Shown here piece by piece: positions 1 to 6,211 of a stretch of 19,362 bases of DNA; the first letter of the stretch is position 1, and each line of letters starts with the position of its first letter. A program made the translations under genes and the position numbers. The stretch covers positions 1 to 19,362 of the forward strand of contig JAYSQR010000067.1 in the NCBI GenBank assembly GCA_043721435.1, read 5' to 3'. The stretch comes from VFJL01 sp043721435 (lineage in GTDB: Bacteria; Pseudomonadota; Gammaproteobacteria; Burkholderiales; Nitrosomonadaceae). A model generated the notes under the pieces. That model was given only the letters and a program-made list of their open reading frames with translations, made no database searches and was not told the origin of the DNA.

Positions 1-57
1 GTACCCGCTGATTTCGCTAACCAGTTTTATGCCAACAGACAACAATCTGCGGCATAA
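1..57 (+). CDS. IS3-family transposase OrfB, C-terminal end only
   Basis: The frame starting at base 1 reads VPADFANQFYANRQQSAA and then stops at 55-57. A short segment of the form '(L)(S/V)PA-x-FA-x-QFY' followed by a stop is the usual C-terminus of IS3-family OrfB integrases. The rest of the gene, including the DDE catalytic core, is outside the window. The call depends partly on the matching terminal repeats and on the OrfA start seen at the other edge. Confidence 0.7.
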   Translation, partial: VPADFANQFYANRQQSAA

Positions 58-97
58 TCTAGATGACTTGCCCGTCCACTAAATCGGACTCCGCTCA
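1..97 (+). mobile_element. Right end of an IS3-family insertion sequence (truncated by window edge)
   Basis: Bases 66-97 form a terminal repeat that, read inward from 97, starts TGAGCG and includes GTGGACGGGCAAGT. It matches the repeat at 19268-19299 at 26 of 32 positions in inverted orientation. IS3-family elements typically have imperfect inverted repeats of this size starting with 5'-TG. Bases 1-57 are the last codons of the OrfB transposase. The element ends four bases before the left arm of the 102-223 repeat, so it appears to have inserted next to, or into, that repeat. No target-site duplication can be checked because the other end lies outside the window. Confidence 0.8.
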
Positions 98-101
98 ACC
101 C

Positions 102-223
102 AGCGGCACCTACCCCCTCATTCGAACAGACATGCTTCGCGGCTACACCTACTTGAAAATTTCAATATACTACCTGTATCTCAATTTTCTCGGGGTGCCG
201 CTCAATTCGCGACCCCGTTCGGT
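102..223. repeat. Upstream copy of a ~115-base attC-like repeat
   Basis: Bases 109-223 align with 1650-1765 with one single-base indel and about 17-20 mismatches (hand alignment). The shared core includes TCAATTTTCTCGGGGTGCCG. The ends can pair: AGCGGCACC at 102-110 is the exact reverse complement of GGTGCCGCT at 194-202. At the position where the downstream copy has the consensus-like GTTAGGT, this copy has GTTCGGT (217-223), so the putative recombination core is degenerate here. It lies 39 bases upstream of the HEPN gene. The element could be an integron-type attC site, a MITE, or a genome-wide interspersed repeat. Confidence 0.6.
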
Positions 224-262
224 GCCGTTGCGAGCCCAACCATTTGAGCAACAGTCGCAAAG

Positions 263-1600
263 ATGAAAAGCGCTCTTCACGCATTAACGATGCAAGGCCT
301 TGCATCCATCCAGGAGAGCTCGTTTGGGTGGGAAGGTTTTGGTGGAGCGATTGCATATTACGACTCACGCAAAGATAAGCTGGTGACAGACCTGCCAGCT
401 TTTTCCGAAGCGGTCAATGCCTTGGAGGAATCTCGGGAAGTATCAACATTATTTGGAGTAACTGAGGCAAGACGTATAGCACTCCAGTTTGTATTTAATG
501 CGTATCCGCTGGTTTGTGCCGGATCATCTGTTGATGTTGCATTCGACACCGTCTGGAACGGGTTCGTACGAGAGTTGACCACACCCACATGGACCTTCGC
601 CGCTGTTGCGAATTTGCAGAACATTGATTGTTCCGAGGACTCGATCGAAATCGAAGGCGGGATTTCAGTTCGTGGGCGCTCATTCAGAGAGCTCGAGACG
701 TTACTTGGATGGAGCCAATCACGATTGAAGGTACTGGCCGAAGATTGGGAGACCGGCGGAGCGAGTTCGTTCGTCCTATTCTTGCAGAAGAAGGTTCCCA
801 AAACCCCTGATAATTTCATGTTGCTGGACGATGGGACGGCCTATCTCCGCGCAGCTCGCGCGCTAAGAGCGCTACGGCTCGTGGCTCCTGGTGATGTCCG
901 CATTGGCCGTCTCTTTCTAGCGCGCCCCACTTGCTTCAACGTAGGCATCGGGAACATGCAATCTCAAGGCATCTCAATTGGACACTCTGGGCGCCAGTAC
1001 AGCCTTACCCCAGATCTGATTCCGAACGTAAGACGCTGGTTCAGCGAGATCTCTATGTTGGAAGAGAAAGGCGAAAAGCAGATACGTAATCTTGCATTGG
1101 CCCTACGTTCGTTTTCCTCTATGTACGACCGTCACTTTCATCAAGATGATGATCGCATTCTTGATGCGATCACTGCCCTCGAAGCACTTTGGAAGCTTGA
1201 CGCAGAGCTGGCGTTCCGCCTTTCTTTTCGTACCGGGGCTTTACTTGGGGCGACAGATGACGAATGCGTGGCTGTATACGAAACAGTCGCGCAATACTAC
1301 AAAATACGCAGCAAAATTGTTCATGGCAGTCGCCTTAACGACACCGAAAGTAGGCTGGTATTCGAAAACGAACCGATACGCGACGTTGTACGTCGAACCC
1401 TTCGAGCATTTCTGCATCTTGCCAATCATCCTGGCGAGTGGACGCTGCCTCGCCTGGATAAGGAGGCGGATGTCGCCCTGCTCCATGCGGGGCGGCGGCA
1501 AGCTCTTCGGGCATCAATGGCCCTTCCATCAGAGCCGTCACCAAACCCTGCGTTGCAGGGGACGCAGGCAAGCATCGCTGCGCTTACCCCGCGCCACTGA
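263..1600 (+). CDS. HEPN-domain protein (ApeA-like), possible ribonuclease
   Basis: A 445-residue protein of unknown exact role. The C-terminal part (about residues 272-395) resembles the ApeA-like HEPN fold: helices LALALRSFSSMYDR and DAITALEALW are followed by YYKIRSKIVHG. The last contains the HEPN R-x4-H signature (R349, H354), which in catalytic HEPN proteins forms the RNase site. The N-terminal ~270 residues have no motif I recognise. There is no signal peptide or membrane segment. No good Shine-Dalgarno precedes the ATG at 263; the in-frame ATG at 290 is an alternative. The last ~20 residues (PNPALQGTQASIAALTPRH) run into a GC-rich hairpin that spans the stop codon, and look like read-through into repeat DNA rather than part of the fold. 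The gene sits between two related repeats like a cassette, next to a toxin-antitoxin pair. A defence or abortive-infection role is inference only. Confidence 0.7.
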   Translation: MKSALHALTMQGLASIQESSFGWEGFGGAIAYYDSRKDKLVTDLPAFSEAVNALEESREVSTLFGVTEARRIALQFVFNAYPLVCAGSSVDVAFDTVWNGFVRELTTPTWTFAAVANLQNIDCSEDSIEIEGGISVRGRSFRELETLLGWSQSRLKVLAEDWETGGASSFVLFLQKKVPKTPDNFMLLDDGTAYLRAARALRALRLVAPGDVRIGRLFLARPTCFNVGIGNMQSQGISIGHSGRQYSLTPDLIPNVRRWFSEISMLEEKGEKQIRNLALALRSFSSMYDRHFHQDDDRILDAITALEALWKLDAELAFRLSFRTGALLGATDDECVAVYETVAQYYKIRSKIVHGSRLNDTESRLVFENEPIRDVVRRTLRAFLHLANHPGEWTLPRLDKEADVALLHAGRRQALRASMALPSEPSPNPALQGTQASIAALTPRH

Positions 1601-1610
1601 ACGCGCGGGG
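1585..1610. repeat. GC-rich palindrome, copy 1
   Basis: CCCCGCGC (1587-1594) and GCGCGGGG (1603-1610) form a perfect 8-pair stem with an 8-base loop that contains the stop codon of the HEPN gene. The 12 bases at 1585-1596 are identical to 2784-2795, and the right arm also matches, so it is the same palindrome family with a different loop. No T-run follows on either strand, so it does not look like a standard intrinsic terminator. Confidence 0.6.
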
Positions 1611-1631
1611 CCGCGGATTGACGAATTCGGC

Positions 1632-1765
1632 GAGCGGTGCCCCGTGCTGCCTATCCCCTCACTTGAACGGACACCGCTTCACGGCTGCGCTCACTCGAAA
1701 ATTTCGATACACTGCCTGTCTCTCAATTTTCTCGGGGTGCCGCTCAATTTGCGACCTTGTTAGGT
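1632..1765. repeat. Downstream copy of the attC-like repeat, with intact GTTRRRY-type core
   Basis: This is the partner of the repeat at 102-223. Its arms GAGCGGTGCCCCG (1632-1644) and CGGGGTGCCGCTC (1733-1745) pair over 13 bases with one mismatch, so the whole segment can fold into a long imperfect cruciform. At 1759-1765 it has GTTAGGT, which fits the integron core consensus GTTRRRY. The opposite-side core RYYYAAC is only approximated (ACTGAAC at 1596-1602, one mismatch and rather far out). The brnT start lies 32 bases beyond the core, the usual placement of a cassette gene after a recombination core. Confidence 0.6.
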
Positions 1766-1797
1766 CACTTTTTTCTTGCGATGTGAAATAATGGCAC

Positions 1798-2070
1798 ATG
1801 GAATTTGAAATTGATCCGGCCAAAGCCGCACAGAATTTAAAGAAGCACAAAGTCAGCTTCGAAGAAGCGGCCTCGGTATTTGGCGATCCTATGGCTTATA
1901 CCTTTGCCGATCCAGATCATTCTATTGGCGAGGAACGCTGGCTTATGTTTGGTGTATCTCAGACAGCGCGCCTTCTCACCCTGATCTATACCTGCCGCAG
2001 AGGGAAATATCGGATCATCAGTGCCCGTCTTGCGACCAAACATGAAAGGAAAATTTATGAAGAAAACTGA
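1798..2070 (+). CDS. brnT: BrnT family ribonuclease toxin
   Basis: A 90-residue protein matching the BrnT toxin family (PF04365) in length and layout: FEIDPAKAAQNLKKHKVSFE at the N-terminus, then VFGDP, the HSIGEERW block (41-48), a hydrophobic LLTLIYT strand, and RIISAR (72-77) followed by a basic KHERKIYEEN tail. BrnT toxins are RelE-like ribosome-associated RNases that inhibit translation and are neutralised by BrnA. The ATG at 1798 was chosen because it starts the family's conserved N-terminus; nearby ATGs at 1781 and 1791 are out of frame. There is no strong Shine-Dalgarno. The gene overlaps the antitoxin by 14 bases, so the two are co-transcribed. All conserved blocks are present and there is no sign of decay. 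Confidence 0.88.
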   Translation: MEFEIDPAKAAQNLKKHKVSFEEAASVFGDPMAYTFADPDHSIGEERWLMFGVSQTARLLTLIYTCRRGKYRIISARLATKHERKIYEEN

Positions 2071-2302
2071 CGAAATGCGCGCCGAATATCGGCGCGAAGA
2101 TCTTGGAAAAGGCATACGTGGGAAACATTATGCAGAGTTTGAGAAAGGCAGCAATCTCGTGCTGCTGACCCCCGAACTCTCCAAGATATTTCCTACCAAT
2201 GAGGCAGTCAATGCCGCCCTGAGTTCGCTCGTTGGCGTTGCCCGCTCTGCTACTGGCATGACACCGCGTTCAGCCAGAACGCGCGTAAAACGCGCCGGTT
2301 AG
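2057..2302 (+). CDS. brnA: BrnA-type antitoxin
   Basis: An 81-residue partner of BrnT. In such pairs the antitoxin binds the toxin and represses the shared promoter. The start at 2057 (MKKTDEMRAEYRREDLGKG) is preferred over the in-frame ATG at 2021 because AAAGGA lies six bases before it, and the family begins with a short charged segment containing 'MRxEY'. The middle reads GIRGKHYAEFEKGSNLVLL, followed by LSKIFPTNEAVNAALSSLVG, a typical C-terminal 'FP..E.VN.AL..L' block with a predicted ribbon-helix-helix-like region. The last codons form a small hairpin (GCGCGT-AAA-ACGCGC, 2281-2295), and the TAG overlaps the stop of the convergent gene at 2299. The exact antitoxin subfamily is less certain than the toxin. 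Confidence 0.75.
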   Translation: MKKTDEMRAEYRREDLGKGIRGKHYAEFEKGSNLVLLTPELSKIFPTNEAVNAALSSLVGVARSATGMTPRSARTRVKRAG

Positions 2303-2661
2303 CGCGTCTGCCGGTAGCGGTAAGAAGTTTCCGTTTCGAAATCTTCCCAAACGTACTGCGGCTCAACCCATGGATCGGTAGGAAACATGAACGTTGCTAC
2401 GTTCAATGCGCCGATCAAGGTGCGACCAGCCGTATGCATGACGCCTTTGACCACTCCGATGGTCATGCCGTAAAGCAGGTTTTCACGCTTGCTGGTTAGG
2501 ATTACGGTTTTAGGTAGCTCAACGATGCCGGTGGCGACATTGACGATACCGCTGACCAGTTTTTCGCCTGCGTTAACACGATAACTTTCTGCCATGGCCG
2601 CTTGGGGTGAAAAGAAGAACAGCGCGGATAGTACCAGCAGCGATTTGAGTATTTTTTTCAT
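2299..2661 (-). CDS. Small exported protein, TIGR04073-like (exosortase system-associated)
   Basis: A 120-residue protein. The N-terminus MKKILKSLLVLSALFFF...AMA is a clear Sec signal peptide with likely cleavage after AMA. The mature part has the pattern of the TIGR04073 family: KLVSGIVNVATGIVELPKTV, then a glycine-rich amphipathic segment LLYGMTIGVVKGVMHTAGRT, and a C-terminal tail with TFMFPTDPWVEPQYVWEDF. That family occurs mainly in bacteria with exosortase/PEP-CTERM systems; its biochemical role is unknown. The ATG at 2661 was chosen because GGAG lies six bases upstream; the in-frame ATG at 2673 lies over that site and has no ribosome binding site of its own. No exosortase or PEP-CTERM protein is in this window. 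The gene converges with brnA and shares its stop region. Confidence 0.65.
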   Translation of the reverse strand: MKKILKSLLVLSALFFFSPQAAMAESYRVNAGEKLVSGIVNVATGIVELPKTVILTSKRENLLYGMTIGVVKGVMHTAGRTLIGALNVATFMFPTDPWVEPQYVWEDFETETSYRYRQTR

Positions 2662-2783
2662 CGGTAACTCCATAAAATATAAAATAAATTAGAATGGATA
2701 CTCAGATTGTTATCGGAGATGCGGAGCATGGTGAATTGTAGCAGTTCAGATTTGATTTGACAGGCAGTGTCCGGTAAATGAAC

Positions 2784-2808
2784 TACCCCGCGCCAAGAGC
2801 GCGGGGTA
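2784..2808. repeat. GC-rich palindrome, copy 2
   Basis: TACCCCGCGC (2784-2793) and GCGCGGGGTA (2799-2808) form a perfect 10-pair stem around the 5-base loop CAAGA. It lies between two minus-strand genes. On the plus strand it is followed by TCAAAAAA; on the minus strand the T-run comes before rather than after the stem, so it is not a canonical terminator for the deacetylase gene. It shares its left 12 bases and its right arm with the palindrome at 1585-1610. It may be a REP-like or transposase-recognised hairpin. Confidence 0.6.
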
Positions 2809-2858
2809 TCAAAAAATGCAAGTTGACGCAACGATTCTTACACCCCTGCATTTGGCGG

Positions 2859-3641
2859 TTAGCGACCATCCAGCATCAGAGACTTCTTGTCAACCTTTTC
2901 GGGCATCTCCTTGAGGTCGACTTGATCCAAACGAACGAAGACGAATCCTTTTTTGAGTAAATAAGCTAATCCGACTAAAAGTCCCTCAGCTGAGTCAGAA
3001 GCGGGTTTGTTCATGTGGGCGATGATGATGTCACCTCCTTTGACGTGCTTGAGCTTTTGCTCTACGGCAATCTTTTTCGAAGTAGCCCCGTCATCTGCGT
3101 TCACTGAAAAACCCGCAATCTTGTAGCCCAATTTGCCGATTTCTTCAATTGCCTGAGGATCGTACTTGGCAGTGGCACCCCTGTACCAATGGGGTGAAAT
3201 GCCAGTGGCTTCTTCTATGGCACGCGCTCCCTCTGTAACTTCGCGCTGTAGGTGGCTGACGTCCGGCTCTCCGGGAATACCATATACCCTCCTGCCAGCA
3301 CCAATTACCGCCGGGATATGGTTTTCTCCATGGTCCTCGACATCGAACAAATCGAGGTGTGCCTTAATGACTGAGAGGCCGAGCGGATTCTGATCTAACC
3401 ATTTTTTTGTGGCAAAGATTGTTGCAGGGATCCGATTACGGATTAGAAAATTGATGAGATCATCGTCGTATTTTCCGAGGCAAGCATCAAGGGTCAGGGC
3501 AATCCTCATGTTGGATTCAGGTTGCGGAGCCAACTGATCATGAATTTCGATAGGGTGCTGTTCGGCGCTTACCGATAGAGGAGCTAGCGTCATTGCCAGA
3601 ATAATAAGGAGTAGTGGTTTCATTGCAACATTGTGCATCAT
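2859..3641 (-). CDS. Exported polysaccharide deacetylase-like protein (NodB homology)
   Basis: A 260-residue protein with an N-terminal signal sequence (hydrophobic core LLLIILAMTLAPL, probable cleavage after SVSA near residue 26). The rest has NodB-type deacetylase landmarks: IALTLDAC (47-54, in place of motif 1 TFDD), DHGENH (103-108, the H-x3-H metal motif), RGATAKYD (154-161), SVNADDG (179-185) and IIIAHMNKP (205-213, the C-terminal histidine motif). The usual metal-binding second Asp of motif 1 is Ala; a run of acids (YDDD, 58-61) just after may substitute, as I recall for a TLDA-type branch of the family. The substrate is probably an N-acetylated envelope or secreted polysaccharide, acting in the periplasm, but this is not shown. 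The start at 3641 has a weak GAAGTG upstream; the ATG at 3623 is an alternative. Confidence 0.75.
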   Translation of the reverse strand: MMHNVAMKPLLLIILAMTLAPLSVSAEQHPIEIHDQLAPQPESNMRIALTLDACLGKYDDDLINFLIRNRIPATIFATKKWLDQNPLGLSVIKAHLDLFDVEDHGENHIPAVIGAGRRVYGIPGEPDVSHLQREVTEGARAIEEATGISPHWYRGATAKYDPQAIEEIGKLGYKIAGFSVNADDGATSKKIAVEQKLKHVKGGDIIIAHMNKPASDSAEGLLVGLAYLLKKGFVFVRLDQVDLKEMPEKVDKKSLMLDGR

Positions 3642-3751
3642 AGAATTTCACTTCGGTGGCTGAAATGTGCCGATTCTGGAAATTGAGGTTCTGACAGCAC
3701 CTGCCAGATTAAGTCGAAACTACTACAGATTATTCTTCGTTCCGTCTACAC

Positions 3752-5662
3752 TCAAATCTCAACTTGCGTCCCCAGTTCAATCACTCGATTGGGTGGAATC
3801 TGATAATAATCAGCTGCGCTACGAGCGTTACGCGACATACTGATAAAGATGCGTTCGCGCCATTGGGCCATCCCCGCGCCTGGACTTGAAATGACGGTTT
3901 GGCGCGCGATGAAAAACGAGGTTTCCAACATGTTGAATTTCAGGCCATACTTTTTGCATAATTCCAATGCCTGCGGGATGTGTGGCTCATCTTTGAAGCC
4001 GTATTGAATAATGATCTGATAGCACTGACTCCCAAGATCTTCTACCTGCACCCGCTCAGACACCGGCACCCACGGAACCTCACGTATATGCACGGTCAGA
4101 AATATGACGCGCTCATGCAGCACCTTGTTATGTGACAGATTATGTAATAACGCATTCGGTACGCCTTCGATCTCGCTGCGCAGGAATATCGCAGTGCCTG
4201 GCACGCGCACTGGCGGTGCGATGAAGAGTGACTGCAGAAAATCTTTTAGCGGCATGGCATTTTTGTGCAGATTCTCGAAAACCAGTTGCCGCCCACGCTT
4301 CCAGGTAAGCATGATAGTAAATAAGAAGAAACCCAGCAGTAGTGGGAACCATCCGCCATGTAATATCTTAAGCGTGTTGGCGGAGAAAAATGCAAAATCG
4401 ATTAGCAGAAAGAAGCCTGTAGCAAGCAAGCACAAGACGAGGTTGTATTTCCAGTGATAGCGGATGACAAAGAAGGTCAGCATCGTCGTCACCAGCATGG
4501 TCGCGGTGACTGCAATTCCGTACGCTGAAGCCAGATTGGACGATGAGCCAAACCCAACCAACGCGAGTAGCACTACAGTCAGTTGCAGCCAGTTGACGAC
4601 GGGAATGTAGATTTGGCCAATATGCATGGCCGAGGTGTGAACAATCTTCATGCGCGGCAGATAACCGAGCGCGATGGCTTGTTTGGTCATCGAGAAAGTA
4701 CCTGAAATTGTCGATTGCGACGCAATGATGGCTGCGATCGTCGAAAGAATGACTAACGGATAAGTACTCCAGGCACCCAATTGTTGATAAAAGGGGTTGC
4801 TTACAGCGTCCGGGTTGGACAGCAATAATCCGCCTTGCCCCAGATAATTAAGAGTCAGTGCGGGAAACGCGATAAAAAACCAGGTCAAGCGTATTGGCTT
4901 AGCGCCGAAATGGCTCATATCTGCATACAAGGCCTCCGCACCGGTGAAAGCCAGTACCACCGCACCTAAGGCGACAAACGCGACCAAGTGATTGTCATTC
5001 AGAAACATCAGTGCGTGCCAAGGATTGAAGGCAGCAAGGATCTCTGGAGCTTCGATGATGTTAACAATACCCATGGCAGCCAGCACAAAAAACCAGACGA
5101 GCATGATCGGACCGAACCACCTGCCTATGTCGGCGGTGCCTCTGGATTGCAATACATAAAGTCCAAGCAGAATGGCTGCAGCAAGCGGTACGACATATGG
5201 TTTTAACCCGGGTGTAGCGACCTCCAGGCCCTCGATTGCGGAGAGTACCGAAATCGCGGGGGTAATAACGCTATCGCCATAGAATAATGTGGCACCAAAC
5301 AAACCCATCACCGTCACCGGAAAATACCAGCGCGACGCCTTGCTCACCGAGGATAGCGCCAGCGCCATCAGCGCCATGATGCCACCCTCGCCACGATTAT
5401 CTGCGCGCAGGATGAGAGTCACGTACTTGAGGGATATGATAATGATCAGGCCCCAAACAATCAGTGAGACAACACCTAACAGATTAGCGGCATTGAGCAC
5501 AAGACCGTGTTCTTCGGAGAACACCACTTTCATTGTGTAGAGTGGACTGGTACCGATATCACCATAGACAATACCAACTGCACCCACGGTCAATGCGGCG
5601 AGACTGCTTTTCTTATCTTGCGATGCCAAAGAAATACTCACTGATTCTTTGTATGTGGCCAA
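3752..5662 (-). CDS. kup: Kup-family low-affinity potassium uptake transporter
   Basis: A proton-coupled K+ importer of the KUP/HAK/KT family in the inner membrane. The N-terminal signature GIVYGDIGTSPLY (about residues 30-42) and LRADNRGEGGIMALMAL (about 85-101) are diagnostic. About twelve hydrophobic segments run to about residue 460, followed by a soluble C-terminal domain (RVPGTAIFLRSEIEGVPNAL onward). Length 636 is close to E. coli Kup (622). The start is uncertain. The first possible codon in frame is TTG at 5662, with only a distant AGAGGA upstream. GTG at 5641 would give MSISLASQ and 629 residues, closer to homologues. That GTG overlaps the stop of a nine-codon ORF beginning ATG at 5667. 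No K+-sensing riboswitch was recognised. Confidence 0.95.
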   Translation of the reverse strand: MATYKESVSISLASQDKKSSLAALTVGAVGIVYGDIGTSPLYTMKVVFSEEHGLVLNAANLLGVVSLIVWGLIIIISLKYVTLILRADNRGEGGIMALMALALSSVSKASRWYFPVTVMGLFGATLFYGDSVITPAISVLSAIEGLEVATPGLKPYVVPLAAAILLGLYVLQSRGTADIGRWFGPIMLVWFFVLAAMGIVNIIEAPEILAAFNPWHALMFLNDNHLVAFVALGAVVLAFTGAEALYADMSHFGAKPIRLTWFFIAFPALTLNYLGQGGLLLSNPDAVSNPFYQQLGAWSTYPLVILSTIAAIIASQSTISGTFSMTKQAIALGYLPRMKIVHTSAMHIGQIYIPVVNWLQLTVVLLALVGFGSSSNLASAYGIAVTATMLVTTMLTFFVIRYHWKYNLVLCLLATGFFLLIDFAFFSANTLKILHGGWFPLLLGFFLFTIMLTWKRGRQLVFENLHKNAMPLKDFLQSLFIAPPVRVPGTAIFLRSEIEGVPNALLHNLSHNKVLHERVIFLTVHIREVPWVPVSERVQVEDLGSQCYQIIIQYGFKDEPHIPQALELCKKYGLKFNMLETSFFIARQTVISSPGAGMAQWRERIFISMSRNARSAADYYQIPPNRVIELGTQVEI

Positions 5663-5794
5663 TACATTCTAGGAGTAATTCCTCTCAGGAGGAACATTAC
5701 TCATTGGTCGCTCTCAGCCATGCGGTGACTTGGGACACTTGCCAATGAAATGATATCAGAGTGTCGTTCCGGACCTTGGTGCTTGAACAGGACA

Positions 5795-6199
5795 TCACTG
5801 CGAGCCTGGTTCTGCATGGTGGGGCAGCACGAGAGCCGTGATGATGGGATTGACCGTGAACAGAATGATGGCAGTAGCGATAAATGCTATCCAGTTGACA
5901 CTGACAAGCCAGCGCGACAGCAGGAAAATCACCATGGCACAGAAGTACATGGTTCCCGCCAGCATGAAAGCACTCAGAAAAAAGCGTGGAGATTGCCGGC
6001 ACGCTCCGCCTATGCCAAACACGTCAAGCAAGAGTGTTGCCGGCCAAAAGAACAGAATGGAAAGTCCGGCCTTGAGATTGCCTTCTTTGATATAAGCTTT
6101 TCTCTCGGACAAAGGGGTGGCGAAGTCATAGCCGATCAATCCGATGCCGGTTGAAATGTAGGCCATGATCATCAGGATGGTTTGCTCGGAGCTTTCCAT
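5795..6199 (-). CDS. Small hypothetical inner-membrane protein, four predicted helices
   Basis: A 134-residue protein I do not recognise. It has about four hydrophobic segments: ILMIMAYISTGIGLIGY, LSILFFWPATLLLDVFGIGG, FFLSAFMLAGTMYFCAMVIF and VNWIAFIATAIILFTVNPII. Short charged loops separate them (PLSERKAYIKEGN between the first two). There is no signal peptide apart from the first helix, and no catalytic motif. The start codon lies 12 bases after the prmB stop with no clear Shine-Dalgarno, so it is probably translated from the same transcript as prmB; the next gene downstream is kup. The hydrophobic pattern and tight spacing support a real gene, but no function can be given. Confidence 0.6.
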   Translation of the reverse strand: MESSEQTILMIMAYISTGIGLIGYDFATPLSERKAYIKEGNLKAGLSILFFWPATLLLDVFGIGGACRQSPRFFLSAFMLAGTMYFCAMVIFLLSRWLVSVNWIAFIATAIILFTVNPIITALVLPHHAEPGSQ

Positions 6200-6211
6200 T
6201 GGATCTGGTAC

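Noticed and set aside
63..266. A 67-codon frame at the start of the window
   Set aside because: It begins inside the IS terminal repeat and runs through the attC-like repeat; it is repeat DNA that happens to be open.
1092..1763. A 223-codon open frame overlapping the 3' half of the HEPN gene on the same strand
   Set aside because: Its translation is compositionally odd, has no family signature and runs into the repeat. The HEPN frame explains the region better.
5701..5748. Inverted repeat TCATTGG / CCAATGA upstream of kup
   Set aside because: Seven-base arms 34 bases apart with no T-run or known operator pattern; it could be chance.
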